A stretch of DNA of 64,000 nucleotides from Nonomuraea turkmeniaca (GTDB lineage Bacteria; Actinomycetota; Actinomycetes; Streptosporangiales; Streptosporangiaceae): positions 52,945 through 116,944 of the forward strand of contig NZ_VCKY01000003.1 in assembly GCF_005889735.1 (NCBI RefSeq), given 5' to 3'. This document shows, piece after piece, positions 15,612 through 24,682 of the stretch (its first letter is position 1; each line of letters starts with the position of its first letter). The translations under genes and the position numbers were made by a program. A model generated the notes under the pieces. It had not been told where the DNA came from. It saw nothing but the letters and a program-made list of their open reading frames with translations, and did no database searches.

Positions 15612-16463
15612 ATGCATGCCTTAGGCAAGGCCGCGGTGGTGGGGGCGGTCATCGGGATGGCGGAGGCTCTCCTCCAGCTCCACGGGCCGGACGACTTCAC
15701 GGGCGTAGTCTTCATGCTCCTCACGCCTGTCGTGCTGGGCCTCCTCCTGAACTGGGCGATCGCGCTGCCGCGCTGGGGAGCGGTGGCGGTCGTGGCGCCG
15801 TTCGTCAACATCGCACTCATCCTCGTCGGATTCGGCCGGATGACGTTCGTCGAGGTCATGGATCTCGGCGTGGGGGAGGGCAACGCGATCTTCATGATGA
15901 TCGGGGCCAGCGGCAACGTCGTCGCGGCGGCCCTGGTGGGTCCGGGCTCCCAGGTGTTGCGGAGCGTCGCGGCCGGGGCGGTGGCCGTCGGATTCCTGGG
16001 TGTGACGAGCCATCAAGGGACGATCGCCGGGACGGCACAGGTGCGCAGGCTGGAGAGCTCGGACGTCCCGCTCATCGCGCTCAGGGCCAAGGACTACGAG
16101 CTCACGACGATCGCCGAACAGCCGGCGGGCTGGGCGCCGCCCACGATGGAGCTGCTCTACGAACGCCTTTCCGATGGTGCGGAGCTGGAGGTGTACGTCA
16201 TGCCGCCGGGAGCGGCCACGCCGGAGGCGGCGTGCCGGGAGCCCGTCCCGCACTTCAGCCACGTGTTCGGCGAGGCCGGGACGTGCAGGAAGGTCTGGTC
16301 CGATGTGTGGGTGCGCACCGAAGACACCTACGCGCGGGTGTTCGCCCTCCGCGAGGGCGGGCTGGTGCAGCTGGCGAGCCAAACGGTGCCCGAGAACGAC
16401 CTGATCACCCTCGTGGGGGCGTTCCGCCAGGTCATGGCGGAGGAGCTGGCCGCGGTGAAATGA
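15612..16463 (+). CDS. Membrane protein of unknown function
   Basis: A 283-residue protein. Roughly the first 130 residues form four hydrophobic segments (for example GVVFMLLTPVVLGLLLNWAI and WGAVAVVAPFVNIALILVGF). The C-terminal 140 residues look like a soluble domain with two Cys (EAACREPVPHFSHVF, EAGTCRKVWSDVWV). No family recognised. The ribosome site at ATG 15612 is weak, so a later Met (15657) could be the start. Divergent from the transporter across the Zur-like box. Confidence 0.6.
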   Translation: MHALGKAAVVGAVIGMAEALLQLHGPDDFTGVVFMLLTPVVLGLLLNWAIALPRWGAVAVVAPFVNIALILVGFGRMTFVEVMDLGVGEGNAIFMMIGASGNVVAAALVGPGSQVLRSVAAGAVAVGFLGVTSHQGTIAGTAQVRRLESSDVPLIALRAKDYELTTIAEQPAGWAPPTMELLYERLSDGAELEVYVMPPGAATPEAACREPVPHFSHVFGEAGTCRKVWSDVWVRTEDTYARVFALREGGLVQLASQTVPENDLITLVGAFRQVMAEELAAVK

Positions 16464-16466
16464 CGG

Positions 16467-16652
16467 TCAATCGCTCCGCACGGTCTTGTACACGCCATAG
16501 AGGGTCTCCACCCCGCCCACGACCATCAGGATCAGACCGATCTTCGACGGTGTGAAGATGAAGATCTCCTCGTCGAGGCCGAACAACCACAACGCCAGCC
16601 CGCCGACGAAGGTGGCCAGGCCGGTGAGGAGTGTCCTGCGGGCGGAAGTCAT
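16467..16652 (-). CDS. Small two-helix membrane protein, DUF5708-like
   Basis: A 61-residue protein from ATG 16652, with hydrophobic helices LLTGLATFVGGLALWLFGLD and IGLILMVVGGVETLYGVY separated by EEIFIFTPSK. The pattern fits the small actinobacterial DUF5708 family (recalled). It ends four bases after the convergent membrane-protein gene. Function unknown. Confidence 0.65.
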   Translation of the reverse strand: MTSARRTLLTGLATFVGGLALWLFGLDEEIFIFTPSKIGLILMVVGGVETLYGVYKTVRSD

Positions 16653-16731
16653 GCCGGAAACGCTAGTGAAGCGCCAGGTCGCGGGGCTTCCTGCGCGTTG
16701 AGGAGATCGGCGTACATCTTTCGTCTGACGT

Positions 16732-18330
16732 TCAGGGGCCGAGGAGGCGGGCGGCCTGTTCGCGCATCTCCACCTTGCGGATCTTCCCGGTGACCGTCAT
16801 CGGGAAGGAGTCCACCACGTGCGCATATCGGGGGATCTTGTAGTGGGCGAGGCGACCCGTGCAGAACTCCCTGATCTGCTCCGCCGTCAGGGGCTCGGCG
16901 CCCGGCCGCATGACGATCCAGGCCATGAGCTCCTCGCCGTACTTCTCGTCCGGTACGCCGATCACCTGGACGTCACGGATGTCCGGGTGGCCGTACAGGA
17001 ACTCCTCGATCTCGCGCGGGTAGATGTTCTCGCCGCCGCGGATCACCATGTCCTTGATGCGGCCGACGATGTTCACGTAGCCGTCGCCGTCCATGGAGGC
17101 GAGGTCGCCGGTGTGCATCCAGCGGGCGGCGTCGATGGCCTCGCCCGTCGCCTCCGGCTGGCCCCAGTAGCCGAGCATGACCGAGTAGCCACGGGTGCAC
17201 AGCTCGCCTGGCGCGCCCCTGGGGACGGTCAGCCGGGTCTCCGGGTGCACGATCTTCACCTCGATGTGTGGCATCACCCGGCCGACGGTCTCGGTACGGC
17301 GGGCCAGCCCGTCGTCGCCGCGGGTCATGGTGGAGACGGGCGAGGTCTCGGTCATCCCGTAGCAGATGGCGACCTCGGCCATGTTCATCTCGCTGACCAC
17401 GCGCTTCATGACCTCGACGGGACACGGCGAGCCCGCCATGATGCCGGTTCTGAGGGTGGAAAGGTCGAAATTTCCGGACATGGCGAGTTCGGCGATGAAC
17501 ATCGTCGGCACCCCGTACAGGGACGTGCACCGCTCGTCCTGCACGGCCCGCAGCGTCGCCTCCGGGTCGAAGCCGGGCGACGGCAGCACGATGCACGAGC
17601 CGTGCGAGGTCGCGCCGAGGTTGCCCATGACCATGCCGAAGCAGTGGTACAGCGGCACCGGCAGGCACACCCGGTCCCGCTCGCTGTAGCCGAGGAGCTC
17701 GCCGACGAAGTAGCCGTTGTTGAGGATGTTGTGGTGCGACAGCGTCGCGCCCTTGGGGAAGCCGGTGGTGCCCGAGGTGTACTGGATGTTGATCGGGTCG
17801 TCGAAGGTCAGCTCCGCCGCCCGCGCCCGCAGCGCCGCCGGGTCGCCGCGCCGGCCGTTCTCGATCAGCTCGTCCCAGCCGTCCTCGCCGATGAAGATCG
17901 CGTCCGCGAAGCCGATCTCGCTGATCATCGCCCGGTAGTCGCTGGTCTTGTGCGTGACCGCGCTGATCAGCAGCCGCATGCCGGACTGCTGCACGACGTA
18001 GGCCAGCTCGTGGGCACGGTAGGCGGGATTGACGTTGACCAGGATCGCGCCGATCTTCGCGGTGGCGTACTGGACGAGCACCCATTCGGCGCAGTTGGGC
18101 GCCCAGATGCCGACCCGGTCGCCCTTGGCGACGCCCCGGGCCAGCAGGCCGAGCGCCACCCCGTCGACGGCGGCGTCCAGCTCGGCGTAGGTCCAGCGGC
18201 GCCCGGCCGCCACGTCCACGAGCGCTTCCTGCTCGCCGAACCGTGCCACGGCGCGCTCGAAGTTCTCCCCGATCGTCTCGCCCAGCAGGGGCACGTCCGA
18301 CACGCCTGAGGCGTACGAGAGGTCAGCCAT
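16732..18330 (-). CDS. Acyl-CoA synthetase / AMP-binding ligase
   Basis: A 532-residue adenylate-forming enzyme. Start ATG 18330 (MADLSYASG); the frame is open upstream, but that part is Pro/Arg-rich and out of family. AMP-binding P-loop [68 protein letters not shown] and catalytic Lys in VTGKIRK are all intact. It resembles the FadD35/AtoE-like medium-chain acyl-CoA synthetases. Chain length unknown. It is divergent from a GAF-LuxR regulator across an 85-bp gap with a symmetric palindrome. Confidence 0.93.
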   Translation of the reverse strand: MADLSYASGVSDVPLLGETIGENFERAVARFGEQEALVDVAAGRRWTYAELDAAVDGVALGLLARGVAKGDRVGIWAPNCAEWVLVQYATAKIGAILVNVNPAYRAHELAYVVQQSGMRLLISAVTHKTSDYRAMISEIGFADAIFIGEDGWDELIENGRRGDPAALRARAAELTFDDPINIQYTSGTTGFPKGATLSHHNILNNGYFVGELLGYSERDRVCLPVPLYHCFGMVMGNLGATSHGSCIVLPSPGFDPEATLRAVQDERCTSLYGVPTMFIAELAMSGNFDLSTLRTGIMAGSPCPVEVMKRVVSEMNMAEVAICYGMTETSPVSTMTRGDDGLARRTETVGRVMPHIEVKIVHPETRLTVPRGAPGELCTRGYSVMLGYWGQPEATGEAIDAARWMHTGDLASMDGDGYVNIVGRIKDMVIRGGENIYPREIEEFLYGHPDIRDVQVIGVPDEKYGEELMAWIVMRPGAEPLTAEQIREFCTGRLAHYKIPRYAHVVDSFPMTVTGKIRKVEMREQAARLLGP

Positions 18331-18364
18331 GCACGCAGCATCCCCCCGGGCCGGTGCCGCCGCC

Positions 18365-18380
18365 ACCCCCGTTCGGGGGT
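18365..18380. promoter_or_regulatory. Palindrome ACCCCCG-N2-CGGGGGT in divergent promoter region
   Basis: Seven-base arms, 2-base centre, almost exactly midway between the ligase start (34 bp away) and the LuxR start (35 bp away). A strong candidate operator serving both genes, probably bound by the GAF-LuxR product. Confidence 0.6.
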
Positions 18381-18415
18381 AGCCCGGCGCGGCGGGACTC
18401 GTCCATGCTGGGGAC

Positions 18416-19261
18416 ATGGCCGTACCGCACGAGGCGCTCCAAACCGCCGTTGGACGGCTGCGCCGGGCGACCGGGCTGCCCGTCGCGTTCGGCGGGCTGG
18501 TGGCCCGTGGACGGCACGGCGTCACGCTGTCCGAGTTCAGCGGCACCCTGACCGGCGCGCTGCGCGGCCTGGTCGTCAGTGAGGGCAACGGGCTGGGTGG
18601 CCGCGTGATCACCACGGCGCGGCCCGGCGCCGTCGACGACTACGCCGCCGACCCCGGCATCAGCCACGAGTACGACAGGCCGGTGATCGCCGAGGGGCTG
18701 CGGGCGATCGCGGCGGTCCCGGTCACCGTCGACGGCACGGTGTCCGGCGTCCTGTACGGCGGGATCCGCGAGCCCTTGTCGATCAGCGACCGCGCGGTGG
18801 ACGCCATGACCCGGGTCGCCGCCCGGGTGAGCTTCGAGCTGACCGTCCGCCGCGAGGTGGAGCGCCGGCTTGCCCAGCTGGAGACGGCGGCCATCACCCG
18901 GGCCGCCCGCGAGGCGCCGAGCGCGGGGGAGTGGGAGGCGGTCCGCCAGGCGCACGCCCAGCTCAGGGCCATCACGCAGGAAGTCGCCGACCCCGGGATC
19001 CGGGCGCGGCTGGAGGACGTGTGCGACCGGCTGGCCCGCCCCGGCGATCTCCCCTCCGGCCAGGCGAACCCGCTGTCGTCGCGCGAGCTGGACGTGCTGG
19101 CTCTGGTCGCGGTCGGCTGCGGGAACACCGAGACGGCCGGCCGGCTCGGCATCCGCCCGGAGACGGTCAAGAGCTACCTGCGCAACGCCATGCGCAAGCT
19201 GGGCACCCACACCCGCATGGAAACCGTCATCGCGGCCCGCCGCCAGGGCTTTCTCCCTTGA
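18416..19261 (+). CDS. GAF-domain LuxR-family regulator
   Basis: A 281-residue regulator from ATG 18416 (GGGG at a short distance upstream). The N-terminal GAF-like sensor (about 1-150) contains GLGGRVITTARPGAVDDY and GLRAIAAVPVTVDGTVSGVL. A linker helix and a C-terminal LuxR HTH (about 220-281) follow: LSSRELDVLALVAVGCGNTE, GIRPETVKSYLRNAMRKLGT. Its divergence from the acyl-CoA ligase suggests it controls that gene. The last 35 bp overlap the convergent serine hydrolase gene. Confidence 0.88.
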   Translation: MAVPHEALQTAVGRLRRATGLPVAFGGLVARGRHGVTLSEFSGTLTGALRGLVVSEGNGLGGRVITTARPGAVDDYAADPGISHEYDRPVIAEGLRAIAAVPVTVDGTVSGVLYGGIREPLSISDRAVDAMTRVAARVSFELTVRREVERRLAQLETAAITRAAREAPSAGEWEAVRQAHAQLRAITQEVADPGIRARLEDVCDRLARPGDLPSGQANPLSSRELDVLALVAVGCGNTETAGRLGIRPETVKSYLRNAMRKLGTHTRMETVIAARRQGFLP

Positions 19262-20204
19262 GCGACGTGACCTCGTCGAGAAGGCCGCTGAAGAGATCTC
19301 CCCGGCGTTCGGTGTCGTCGGCGATGGCGATGAGCACGATGTTCACGCCCAGCTCGGGCAGCCGGGCTTGCAGGGCTCGCAGGCCCGGCCAGCCGCCGCC
19401 GTGACGGTAGACGCGGTGCCCGGCATGCGTCCGGACACCCATCCCCCAGGCGTAGTCGATCGGCGTCCCGTCCTCGAGGCGGCCGGGGGTTTGCAGGAGG
19501 GGCGAGATGCCGAGTTCGTCGGCATTGAGCGCCTGGCTCCACCTGACCAGGTCGCGAGCGGTGGTCCACACGCCTCCGTCGCCCAACGACAGCGGCGCGG
19601 GATGCGCCGGTGACAGGGGTGCCGCGCCGGGAGGTGCTGGGGCGGGTCCTGGCCAGTAGCAGGTGTCGTTCATCGCCAGGGGAGCGAAGAGCCGGCGGCG
19701 CGCGAAGGCGGGAAGGTCCTGATCGGCCGCCCGCTCCAGTACGGAGGCCAGGCAGACGTACCCTGCGTTCGAGTAGACGTACTCGCTGCCTGGTGTTCCC
19801 TGCACGGCGGGGAGACGGGCGAGGGCCCGGATGACGCCGTGGCTGGTCCGGTCGCCGTCGATGAGGGCGTCGACCTCGGCATCAGGGGGCAGGGCGGCGG
19901 TGTGGTGCAGAAGGTGACTGAGCCGGACGGTGTCCGCCCATGCGGGCAGCCGGGGCAGCCACTCCGACAGGACGGATTCCAGGTCGAGCACGCCCTGCCG
20001 GACGAGCAGCGCCGCGCAGGCAGCGGTGATCTGTTTGGACAGGGAGGCCGCGTAGACGAGGGTCGTCGCGGTGAGCGTCTCGCCGGTGGCCGTCAGTCCC
20101 TGCGCATGGAAGACGGGCGGACCGCCGCGGTGCCGCAGCCCGAGCACGAGCGGCTCGTCAGGGCGGTAGCCCGCTTCGGCGATGCGCCGCCGCAGCCACG
20201 ACAC
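19227..20204 (-). CDS. Serine beta-lactamase-like hydrolase
   Basis: About 325 residues from GTG 20204 (VSWLRRRIAEAGYRPDEPLV). Class C beta-lactamase/esterase family: catalytic SxxK in YAASLSKQITA, YxN in YVYSNAGYV and a C-terminal HGGGWPG in place of KTG. No secretion signal is evident with this start, so it may be a cytoplasmic esterase or peptidase rather than antibiotic resistance. Start uncertain, ribosome site weak. It overlaps the LuxR 3' end. Confidence 0.78.
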   Translation of the reverse strand: MSWLRRRIAEAGYRPDEPLVLGLRHRGGPPVFHAQGLTATGETLTATTLVYAASLSKQITAACAALLVRQGVLDLESVLSEWLPRLPAWADTVRLSHLLHHTAALPPDAEVDALIDGDRTSHGVIRALARLPAVQGTPGSEYVYSNAGYVCLASVLERAADQDLPAFARRRLFAPLAMNDTCYWPGPAPAPPGAAPLSPAHPAPLSLGDGGVWTTARDLVRWSQALNADELGISPLLQTPGRLEDGTPIDYAWGMGVRTHAGHRVYRHGGGWPGLRALQARLPELGVNIVLIAIADDTERRGDLFSGLLDEVTSLKGESPGGGPR

Positions 20205-20335
20205 GCTCAGGTCTCGTCGTCGTGGAGTGAGCGGTGCAACCGGCCGGCCGCCGCCTCGATCAGGTCGAGCACCTGCGGCTGGCCCAGCACCAGGCCCACT
20301 CGATGGCGCTCGGCAGCAGGCTCGACGTGCTCGGC

Positions 20336-20754
20336 AGCGCCCCCTCACGAACCGGCTGCACGAGAACATCCGCTGGGGCCAGCGCGGCAACTTCGTCTCC
20401 GTGCCCACCGACTGCCGGCAACGCGGCCAGCGCCTCGGCTGGCTGGCCGACGCGCAGGTCTTCCTGCCCACGGCGGCTCGTGGCGCGGACGTGGCGGCGT
20501 TCTTCGCCGACTGCCTGCCCGCGATGACCGCCTGGGTGGACGGCATCGAATGGCACAATCCCAACCTATCTGGCGAAACCGCACCGGCCGCAACTACGGC
20601 GACTGGCTGCAGGCGCGATCAGGCAGGCCCCGTACTCACCGGGATCGGCCGCGCCGACCTGGCCTACCGCCTCCTCCACCTGGAGACCTTCCCCAGCCTG
20701 GCTGTTCTCCGTGACGCACGGCTCCACGACCATCTGGGAACGCTGGGACGGGGC
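20336..20754 (+). pseudogene. GH78 alpha-L-rhamnosidase relic
   Basis: Fragments of a GH78 catalytic domain in several frames: LHENIRWGQRGNFVSVPTDC, RLGWLADAQVFLPTAA and ADVAAFFADCLP in one, then RTGRNYGDWLQ in a second and [20 protein letters not shown] in a third. The family continues VPTDCPQRDERLGW, but here CPQRDE is altered. Internal deletions and at least two frameshifts make it non-functional. Confidence 0.65.
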
Positions 20755-20918
20755 GGCGTGGAACCGCGGCTGACCGGGCACATCAACGCCGGGCTCAACG
20801 TGGGCCCGAGGAGATCGTGGAGGTGATCATCCACTGCGTGCAGTACGCGGGGTACCCACGGGCGATCAACGCGCTCACCGTGGCCAAGAAGGTCTTCGAG
20901 CAGAGAGGTGTGGCATGA
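20755..20918 (+). pseudogene. Carboxymuconolactone decarboxylase family relic
   Basis: [16 protein letters not shown], then after a frameshift [20 protein letters not shown] and [17 protein letters not shown], stopping at 20918. This is the C-terminal half of CMD/AhpD-like proteins with a short deletion between NVG and PEE. Joined directly to the GH78 relic. The following gene starts two bases after its stop. Confidence 0.65.
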
Positions 20919-20919
20919 C

Positions 20920-22155
20920 ATGCCGTCCGTCGTACTGATCGGCACCCTCGACACCAAGGGCGAGGAGTACGCGTGGCTGCGTAACCGGCTGGTCGAGCTG
21001 GGCAGCGACGTGATCGTGGTCGACGCCGGCGTCGGCGCGCACGAGGCCCTCGTCGACTTCTCCAACCAGCAGGTCGCCGTGGCGGCCGGACAGGACGTGG
21101 GCGCGCTGCGGGAGGCGGGCGACCGGGGCGCCGCCGTCACCGCCATGGGCGAGGGCGCGGCCGCGATTCTGGCCGGGCTGCACGCCGACGGCCGCGTGGA
21201 CGCCGTGCTGGCGCTCGGCGGCAGCGGCGGCTCGTCCATCGCCGCGCGGGCCGTGCGCGACCTGCCCATCGGCGTGCCCAAGCTGATCGTCTCCACGATG
21301 GCCGCCGGCGACGTGTCGCCGTACGTGGGGGCCAAGGACGTCACGCTCATGTACAGCGTGGTCGATATCGCGGGCATGAACCGGGTCTCGCGCGCCATTC
21401 TCGGCAACGCCGCCGCCGCTGCCGCCGGCATGGCGTCGGCCCACCAGCTCGCCAAGGCCGCGCGGACCGCCGTCGGCAAGGACCGGCCGCTCATCGGCGC
21501 GTCCATGTTCGGCGTCACCACCCCGGCCGTGGACGCCGCCCGCGAGCGGCTCGGGGAGCTCGGCTACGAGGTGCTGGTCTTCCACGCGACCGGCTCCGGC
21601 GGCCGGGCCCTGGAAGGGCTGGCGGCCAGCGGCATGCTGGCGGGCGTGCTCGACCTGACCACCACCGAGCTGGCCGACGACCTCGTGGGCGGCGTGTTGT
21701 CGGCCGGCCCCGAGCGGCTCACCACGGCCGGCGCGCACGGCGTGCCGCAGGTGGTGGCGCCCGGCGCGCTCGACATGGTCAACTTCGGCCCGCGCGACAC
21801 CGTGCCCGCCGCGTTCGCCGACCGCCTGCTGTACGTGCACAACCCGACCGTCACGCTCATGCGCACCACCGCCGAGGAGATGCGCGAGCTGGGCCGCCGC
21901 GTGGCCGCCAAGCTGCGTGAGGCGAAGGGGCCGGCGGTGTTGTTCCTGCCCCGGGGCGGGGTCTCCGCGCTGGACGCGCCCGGCGCCGCCTTCGCCGACC
22001 CGAAGGCCGACGCGGCCTGCTTCGAGGCCATGGAGGAGGGGCTGCGCGGCTCCGGCGTCGCCGTCGAGGACCTCGGCCTGCACATCAACGACCCCGCCTT
22101 CGGCCGCGCCATGGCCGACAGGCTCCACGACCTGATCTCCGGAGGTGCCTCGTGA
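20920..22155 (+). CDS. Tm-1-like ATP-binding protein (UPF0261)
   Basis: A 411-residue protein from ATG 20920 behind GAGAGG. The start [20 protein letters not shown], central [20 protein letters not shown] and [16 protein letters not shown] are the hallmarks of the UPF0261/Tm-1-like family, whose plant member is the tomato Tm-1 resistance protein. Stop and next start overlap (GTGA). In fungi and plants this domain is fused to the TIM-barrel domain encoded by the next gene, so the two proteins probably act together. The reaction is not established. Confidence 0.88.
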   Translation: MPSVVLIGTLDTKGEEYAWLRNRLVELGSDVIVVDAGVGAHEALVDFSNQQVAVAAGQDVGALREAGDRGAAVTAMGEGAAAILAGLHADGRVDAVLALGGSGGSSIAARAVRDLPIGVPKLIVSTMAAGDVSPYVGAKDVTLMYSVVDIAGMNRVSRAILGNAAAAAAGMASAHQLAKAARTAVGKDRPLIGASMFGVTTPAVDAARERLGELGYEVLVFHATGSGGRALEGLAASGMLAGVLDLTTTELADDLVGGVLSAGPERLTTAGAHGVPQVVAPGALDMVNFGPRDTVPAAFADRLLYVHNPTVTLMRTTAEEMRELGRRVAAKLREAKGPAVLFLPRGGVSALDAPGAAFADPKADAACFEAMEEGLRGSGVAVEDLGLHINDPAFGRAMADRLHDLISGGAS

Positions 22156-22973
22156 CCAGGCAGGATGTTCTCGACAGGCTTCGCGCCACGGTCACCGCGG
22201 GCCGGCCCGTCGTCGGCGCGGGCGCCGGCACCGGCCTGTCGGCCAAGTGCGCCGAAGCCGGCGGCGTCGACCTGATCATCATCTACAACTCGGGCCGCTA
22301 CCGGATGGCCGGACGCGGCTCGCTGGCCGGGCTGCTGCCGTACGGAGACGCCAACCAGATCGTCGTCGAGATGGCCTCCGAGGTGCTGCCCGTCGTCCGC
22401 GACACGCCCGTGCTGGCCGGGGTGTGCGGGACCGACCCGTTCCGGGTCATGCCGCTCTTCCTCGACCAGCTCAAGGCCATGGGCTTCGCCGGCGTACAGA
22501 ACTTCCCGACCGTGGGCCTGTACGACGGGCTCTTCCGGCAGAACCTGGAGGAGACCGGCATGGGCTACGACCTGGAGATCGAGATGGTCCGGCTGGCCCA
22601 CGAACGCGATCTGGTCACCGCGCCCTACGTCTTCGACGAGGACCAGGCGCGGGCCATGGCCGAGGCCGGCGCCGACGTGCTCGTCCCGCACGTGGGGCTG
22701 ACCACCAAGGGCAGCATCGGCGCGGGCACCGCACTCAGCCTGGACGAGGCGGCCGAGCGGGTCCAGGCCATGCGGGACGCGGCCGCCGCCGTACGGCCCG
22801 ACGTGCTCGTGCTCTGTCACGGCGGGCCGATCGCCGAGCCCGAGGACGCCGCCTACGTGCTGTCGCGGACCAAGGGTGTCGTCGGGTTCTTCGGGGCGTC
22901 GTCCGTCGAGCGGCTGCCGACCGAGCGCGCCATCACCGAGCAGGTCCGAGCCTTCAAGTCACTGAGCTTCTGA
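22152..22973 (+). CDS. TIM-barrel PEP-hydrolase-like protein
   Basis: A 273-residue protein from GTG 22152, coupled to the Tm-1-like gene. Motifs: [76 protein letters not shown] and [12 protein letters not shown]. These match the TIM-barrel signal-transduction/phosphoenolpyruvate-hydrolase-like family (PF09370). Cytoplasmic. It forms an operon with a cupin and a hexapeptide protein. Substrate unknown. Confidence 0.87.
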   Translation: MTRQDVLDRLRATVTAGRPVVGAGAGTGLSAKCAEAGGVDLIIIYNSGRYRMAGRGSLAGLLPYGDANQIVVEMASEVLPVVRDTPVLAGVCGTDPFRVMPLFLDQLKAMGFAGVQNFPTVGLYDGLFRQNLEETGMGYDLEIEMVRLAHERDLVTAPYVFDEDQARAMAEAGADVLVPHVGLTTKGSIGAGTALSLDEAAERVQAMRDAAAAVRPDVLVLCHGGPIAEPEDAAYVLSRTKGVVGFFGASSVERLPTERAITEQVRAFKSLSF

Positions 22974-22984
22974 GGAGAGTCGCC

Positions 22985-23392
22985 ATGCACGTCAGCCCCG
23001 ACAACGTGCCCACGATGGCCTTCGACTGGGGGTCCATCAAGTGGTTCGTCACCCCGTCGGCCATCCCGGGCGCGAGCAGCAGCCTGGGTGAGGTCATCGT
23101 CAACCCCGGCAAGGGGCACGCCCGCCACAACCATCCCAACGCCGAGGAGGTCATCTACGTGATCTCGGGGGAGGGGCGGCAGATGGTGGACGACGGGGAG
23201 GAGTTCACGATCAAGGAGGGCGACACCGTGCACATCCCGGCGGGGGCCTACCACTCGACGTACAACACGACCTGGCGGCCGCTGCGGCTGATCGTCACGT
23301 ACACGCCCGGGGGAGAGGAGAAGGCGCTCGAGGCCGCTCCCGATCTCACGCTGCACGAGGCGGGCAGCGTCGCGGAGTGGCGCCAGGCCTGA
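22985..23392 (+). CDS. Cupin-domain protein
   Basis: A 135-residue single-domain cupin starting at ATG 22985 behind GAGGAGAG. Metal-binding motif 1 is GHARHNHPNAEEVIYVISGE; motif 2 is GDTVHIPAGAYHSTYN. The pattern suggests a metal-binding isomerase, lyase or dioxygenase-like fold. It is third in the Tm-1-like operon, and its stop overlaps the next start (TGATG). Confidence 0.88.
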   Translation: MHVSPDNVPTMAFDWGSIKWFVTPSAIPGASSSLGEVIVNPGKGHARHNHPNAEEVIYVISGEGRQMVDDGEEFTIKEGDTVHIPAGAYHSTYNTTWRPLRLIVTYTPGGEEKALEAAPDLTLHEAGSVAEWRQA

Positions 23393-24000
23393 TGCTGATC
23401 GAACATCGGGGCAAGCGCCCGGTCGTGCCCGAGTCGGCATACGTGGCGCCGACCGCCGTCCTGTGCGGCGCGGTCGTACTCGGCGAGCACGCCCGCGTGC
23501 TGCACGGGGCGGTGCTGACGGCCGAGGACGGCGAGGTGCGCACCGGCGCGGACGTCGTGATCATGGAGAACGCGCTCGTCCGCGGCCGGGCCCGGCACCC
23601 GGCGCTCATCGGCGACGCGGTGCTCGTCGGCCCGCACGCGCACGTCAACGGGGCGACGCTGGAGGACGAGGTGTTCGTGGCGACGGGCGCCTCGGTCTTC
23701 CCGGGCGCGGTCGCGGGCGCCGGCGCGGAGCTACGCGTCAACAGCGTCCTCCATGTCAACTCCCGGCTCGCCCCCGGGGCTGTCCTCCCGATCGGGTGGA
23801 TCGCCGCCGGGGACCCGGCCGAGCTGTTCCCTCCGGACCGGCACGCCGAGCTGTGGGAGGTGCAGCGGGGTCTGGACTTCCCCGGGACGGTGTACGGGGT
23901 GCCGCGTGGCACCCCGATGGGCGAGATCATGGCCCGTCAGGTGCGCTTCTACGGCACCCACCAGACCGACCACCCACTGGACCCGCCCCCGCCGGCCTGA
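23392..24000 (+). CDS. Gamma-carbonic-anhydrase-like hexapeptide-repeat protein
   Basis: A 202-residue left-handed beta-helix protein. The start MLIEHRGKRPVVPESAYVAP leads into hexapeptide repeats (TAVLCGAVVLGEHARVLHGA) and later VLVGPHAHVNGATLEDEVFV, with His residues placed as in gamma carbonic anhydrases (PHAHVNG). ATG 23392 shares bases with the cupin stop. Last gene of the operon. It may be a metal enzyme acting on the same unknown compound. Confidence 0.82.
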   Translation: MLIEHRGKRPVVPESAYVAPTAVLCGAVVLGEHARVLHGAVLTAEDGEVRTGADVVIMENALVRGRARHPALIGDAVLVGPHAHVNGATLEDEVFVATGASVFPGAVAGAGAELRVNSVLHVNSRLAPGAVLPIGWIAAGDPAELFPPDRHAELWEVQRGLDFPGTVYGVPRGTPMGEIMARQVRFYGTHQTDHPLDPPPPA

Positions 24001-24206
24001 CCACCGCCCAGGCGAGCACCCGTCCGGGCGAGCCGACGCTCACCATCGACCGTCTGATCGAGGAGGGTGACACCGTGGGGGCGGTCGGCGGCGGCAGCGC
24101 CGTCATGAAGGAAGGCGGCACGTTGCGCTTCGTCTGCTGCGACGTGTTCACCTTCACCGGCGAGGCGATCAGCCGGCTGGAGACGTGCCAGGTGAACCTC
24201 AGCTGA
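24001..24206 (+). pseudogene. SnoaL/NTF2-like C-terminal relic
   Basis: Without a start codon of its own, this stretch reads PTLTIDRLIEEGDTVGAVGG, LRFVCCDVFTFTGEAISRLE and TCQVNLS, the C-terminal half of SnoaL-like proteins. The N-terminal half is missing, and it abuts the hexapeptide gene. Confidence 0.6.
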
Positions 24207-24297
24207 TCTCCTGCAGCTGGCGGCGGAGCTCGACGGCGCGGTGGAAGTAGTGGGCGGCCAGCGCGGTCTGGCCGGTCGACCGGTGCAGCTCGCGGCG
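24199..24297 (-). pseudogene. TPR-regulator C-terminal relic
   Basis: Minus-strand frame ending at 24199 reads ELHRSTGQTALAAHYFHRAV and ELRRQLQEIS, a tetratricopeptide-type C-terminus like those of SARP/BTAD regulators. Truncated where the SapA relic begins on the opposite strand. Confidence 0.45.
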
Positions 24298-24561
24298 CTG
24301 GGCACGGCGGGCACCGTCTTCCTGCTGTACAACACCGCCAACGGCAACAACTGCGTGGCGACGCTCAAGAAGACGTCGCTCGGCACGGCCACCGCGACCA
24401 GCGCGTACCTGGAGGTCGAGGGCAAGACGCGGGTGACCGACAGCGGCAACTTCGCCTACTACGCCGGCCCGGTACGCGCGTCCGCGGCGGACAAGTGCGT
24501 CAGATGGGGCGGCAAGGCCGGATCGGCCGTCTACACCAGCCCCTTCGAGCACTGCGGTTGA
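24292..24561 (+). pseudogene. Spore-associated protein A (SapA)-like C-terminal relic
   Basis: LGTAGTVFLLYNTANGNNCV, KKTSLGTATATSAYLEVEGK and CVRWGGKAGSAVYTSPFEHC match the mature C-terminal part of small secreted SapA-like proteins. The signal peptide and N-terminal Cys region have been replaced by the TPR relic, so it is not secreted and probably dead. Confidence 0.6.
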
Positions 24562-24586
24562 CCCTGGGTCCCGGCGGACGTTCCCT

Positions 24587-24616
24587 TTGACGAGTGTCGA
24601 GCAGCGCGCCTAGAGT
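24587..24616 (+). promoter_or_regulatory. Promoter of GH43 gene
   Basis: TTGACG (24587-24592), 18-base spacer, TAGAGT (24611-24616). Transcription is predicted to start near 24623, upstream of the CCGAAAATTTTCGG palindrome. Confidence 0.55.
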
Positions 24617-24640
24617 CCCGACCTGATGATCGGCTCCTGA

Positions 24641-24654
24641 CCGAAAATTTTCGG
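24641..24654. promoter_or_regulatory. CCGAAAATTTTCGG palindrome, xylan-regulator-type operator
   Basis: Perfect 14-bp palindrome at about +18 of the GH43 transcript. It resembles the CGAAA-N-TTTCG sites reported for LacI-type xylose/xylan repressors (BxlR/XlnR type) in Streptomyces. A related site precedes the GH3 operon. Confidence 0.6.
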
Positions 24655-24682
24655 CGAGGCCGGGCGGAAAGGACACCCTGAC

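Noticed and set aside
19227..20204. Serine hydrolase as beta-lactam resistance gene
   Set aside because: No signal peptide with the supported start and no KTG motif; the fold is shared by many esterases and peptidases.
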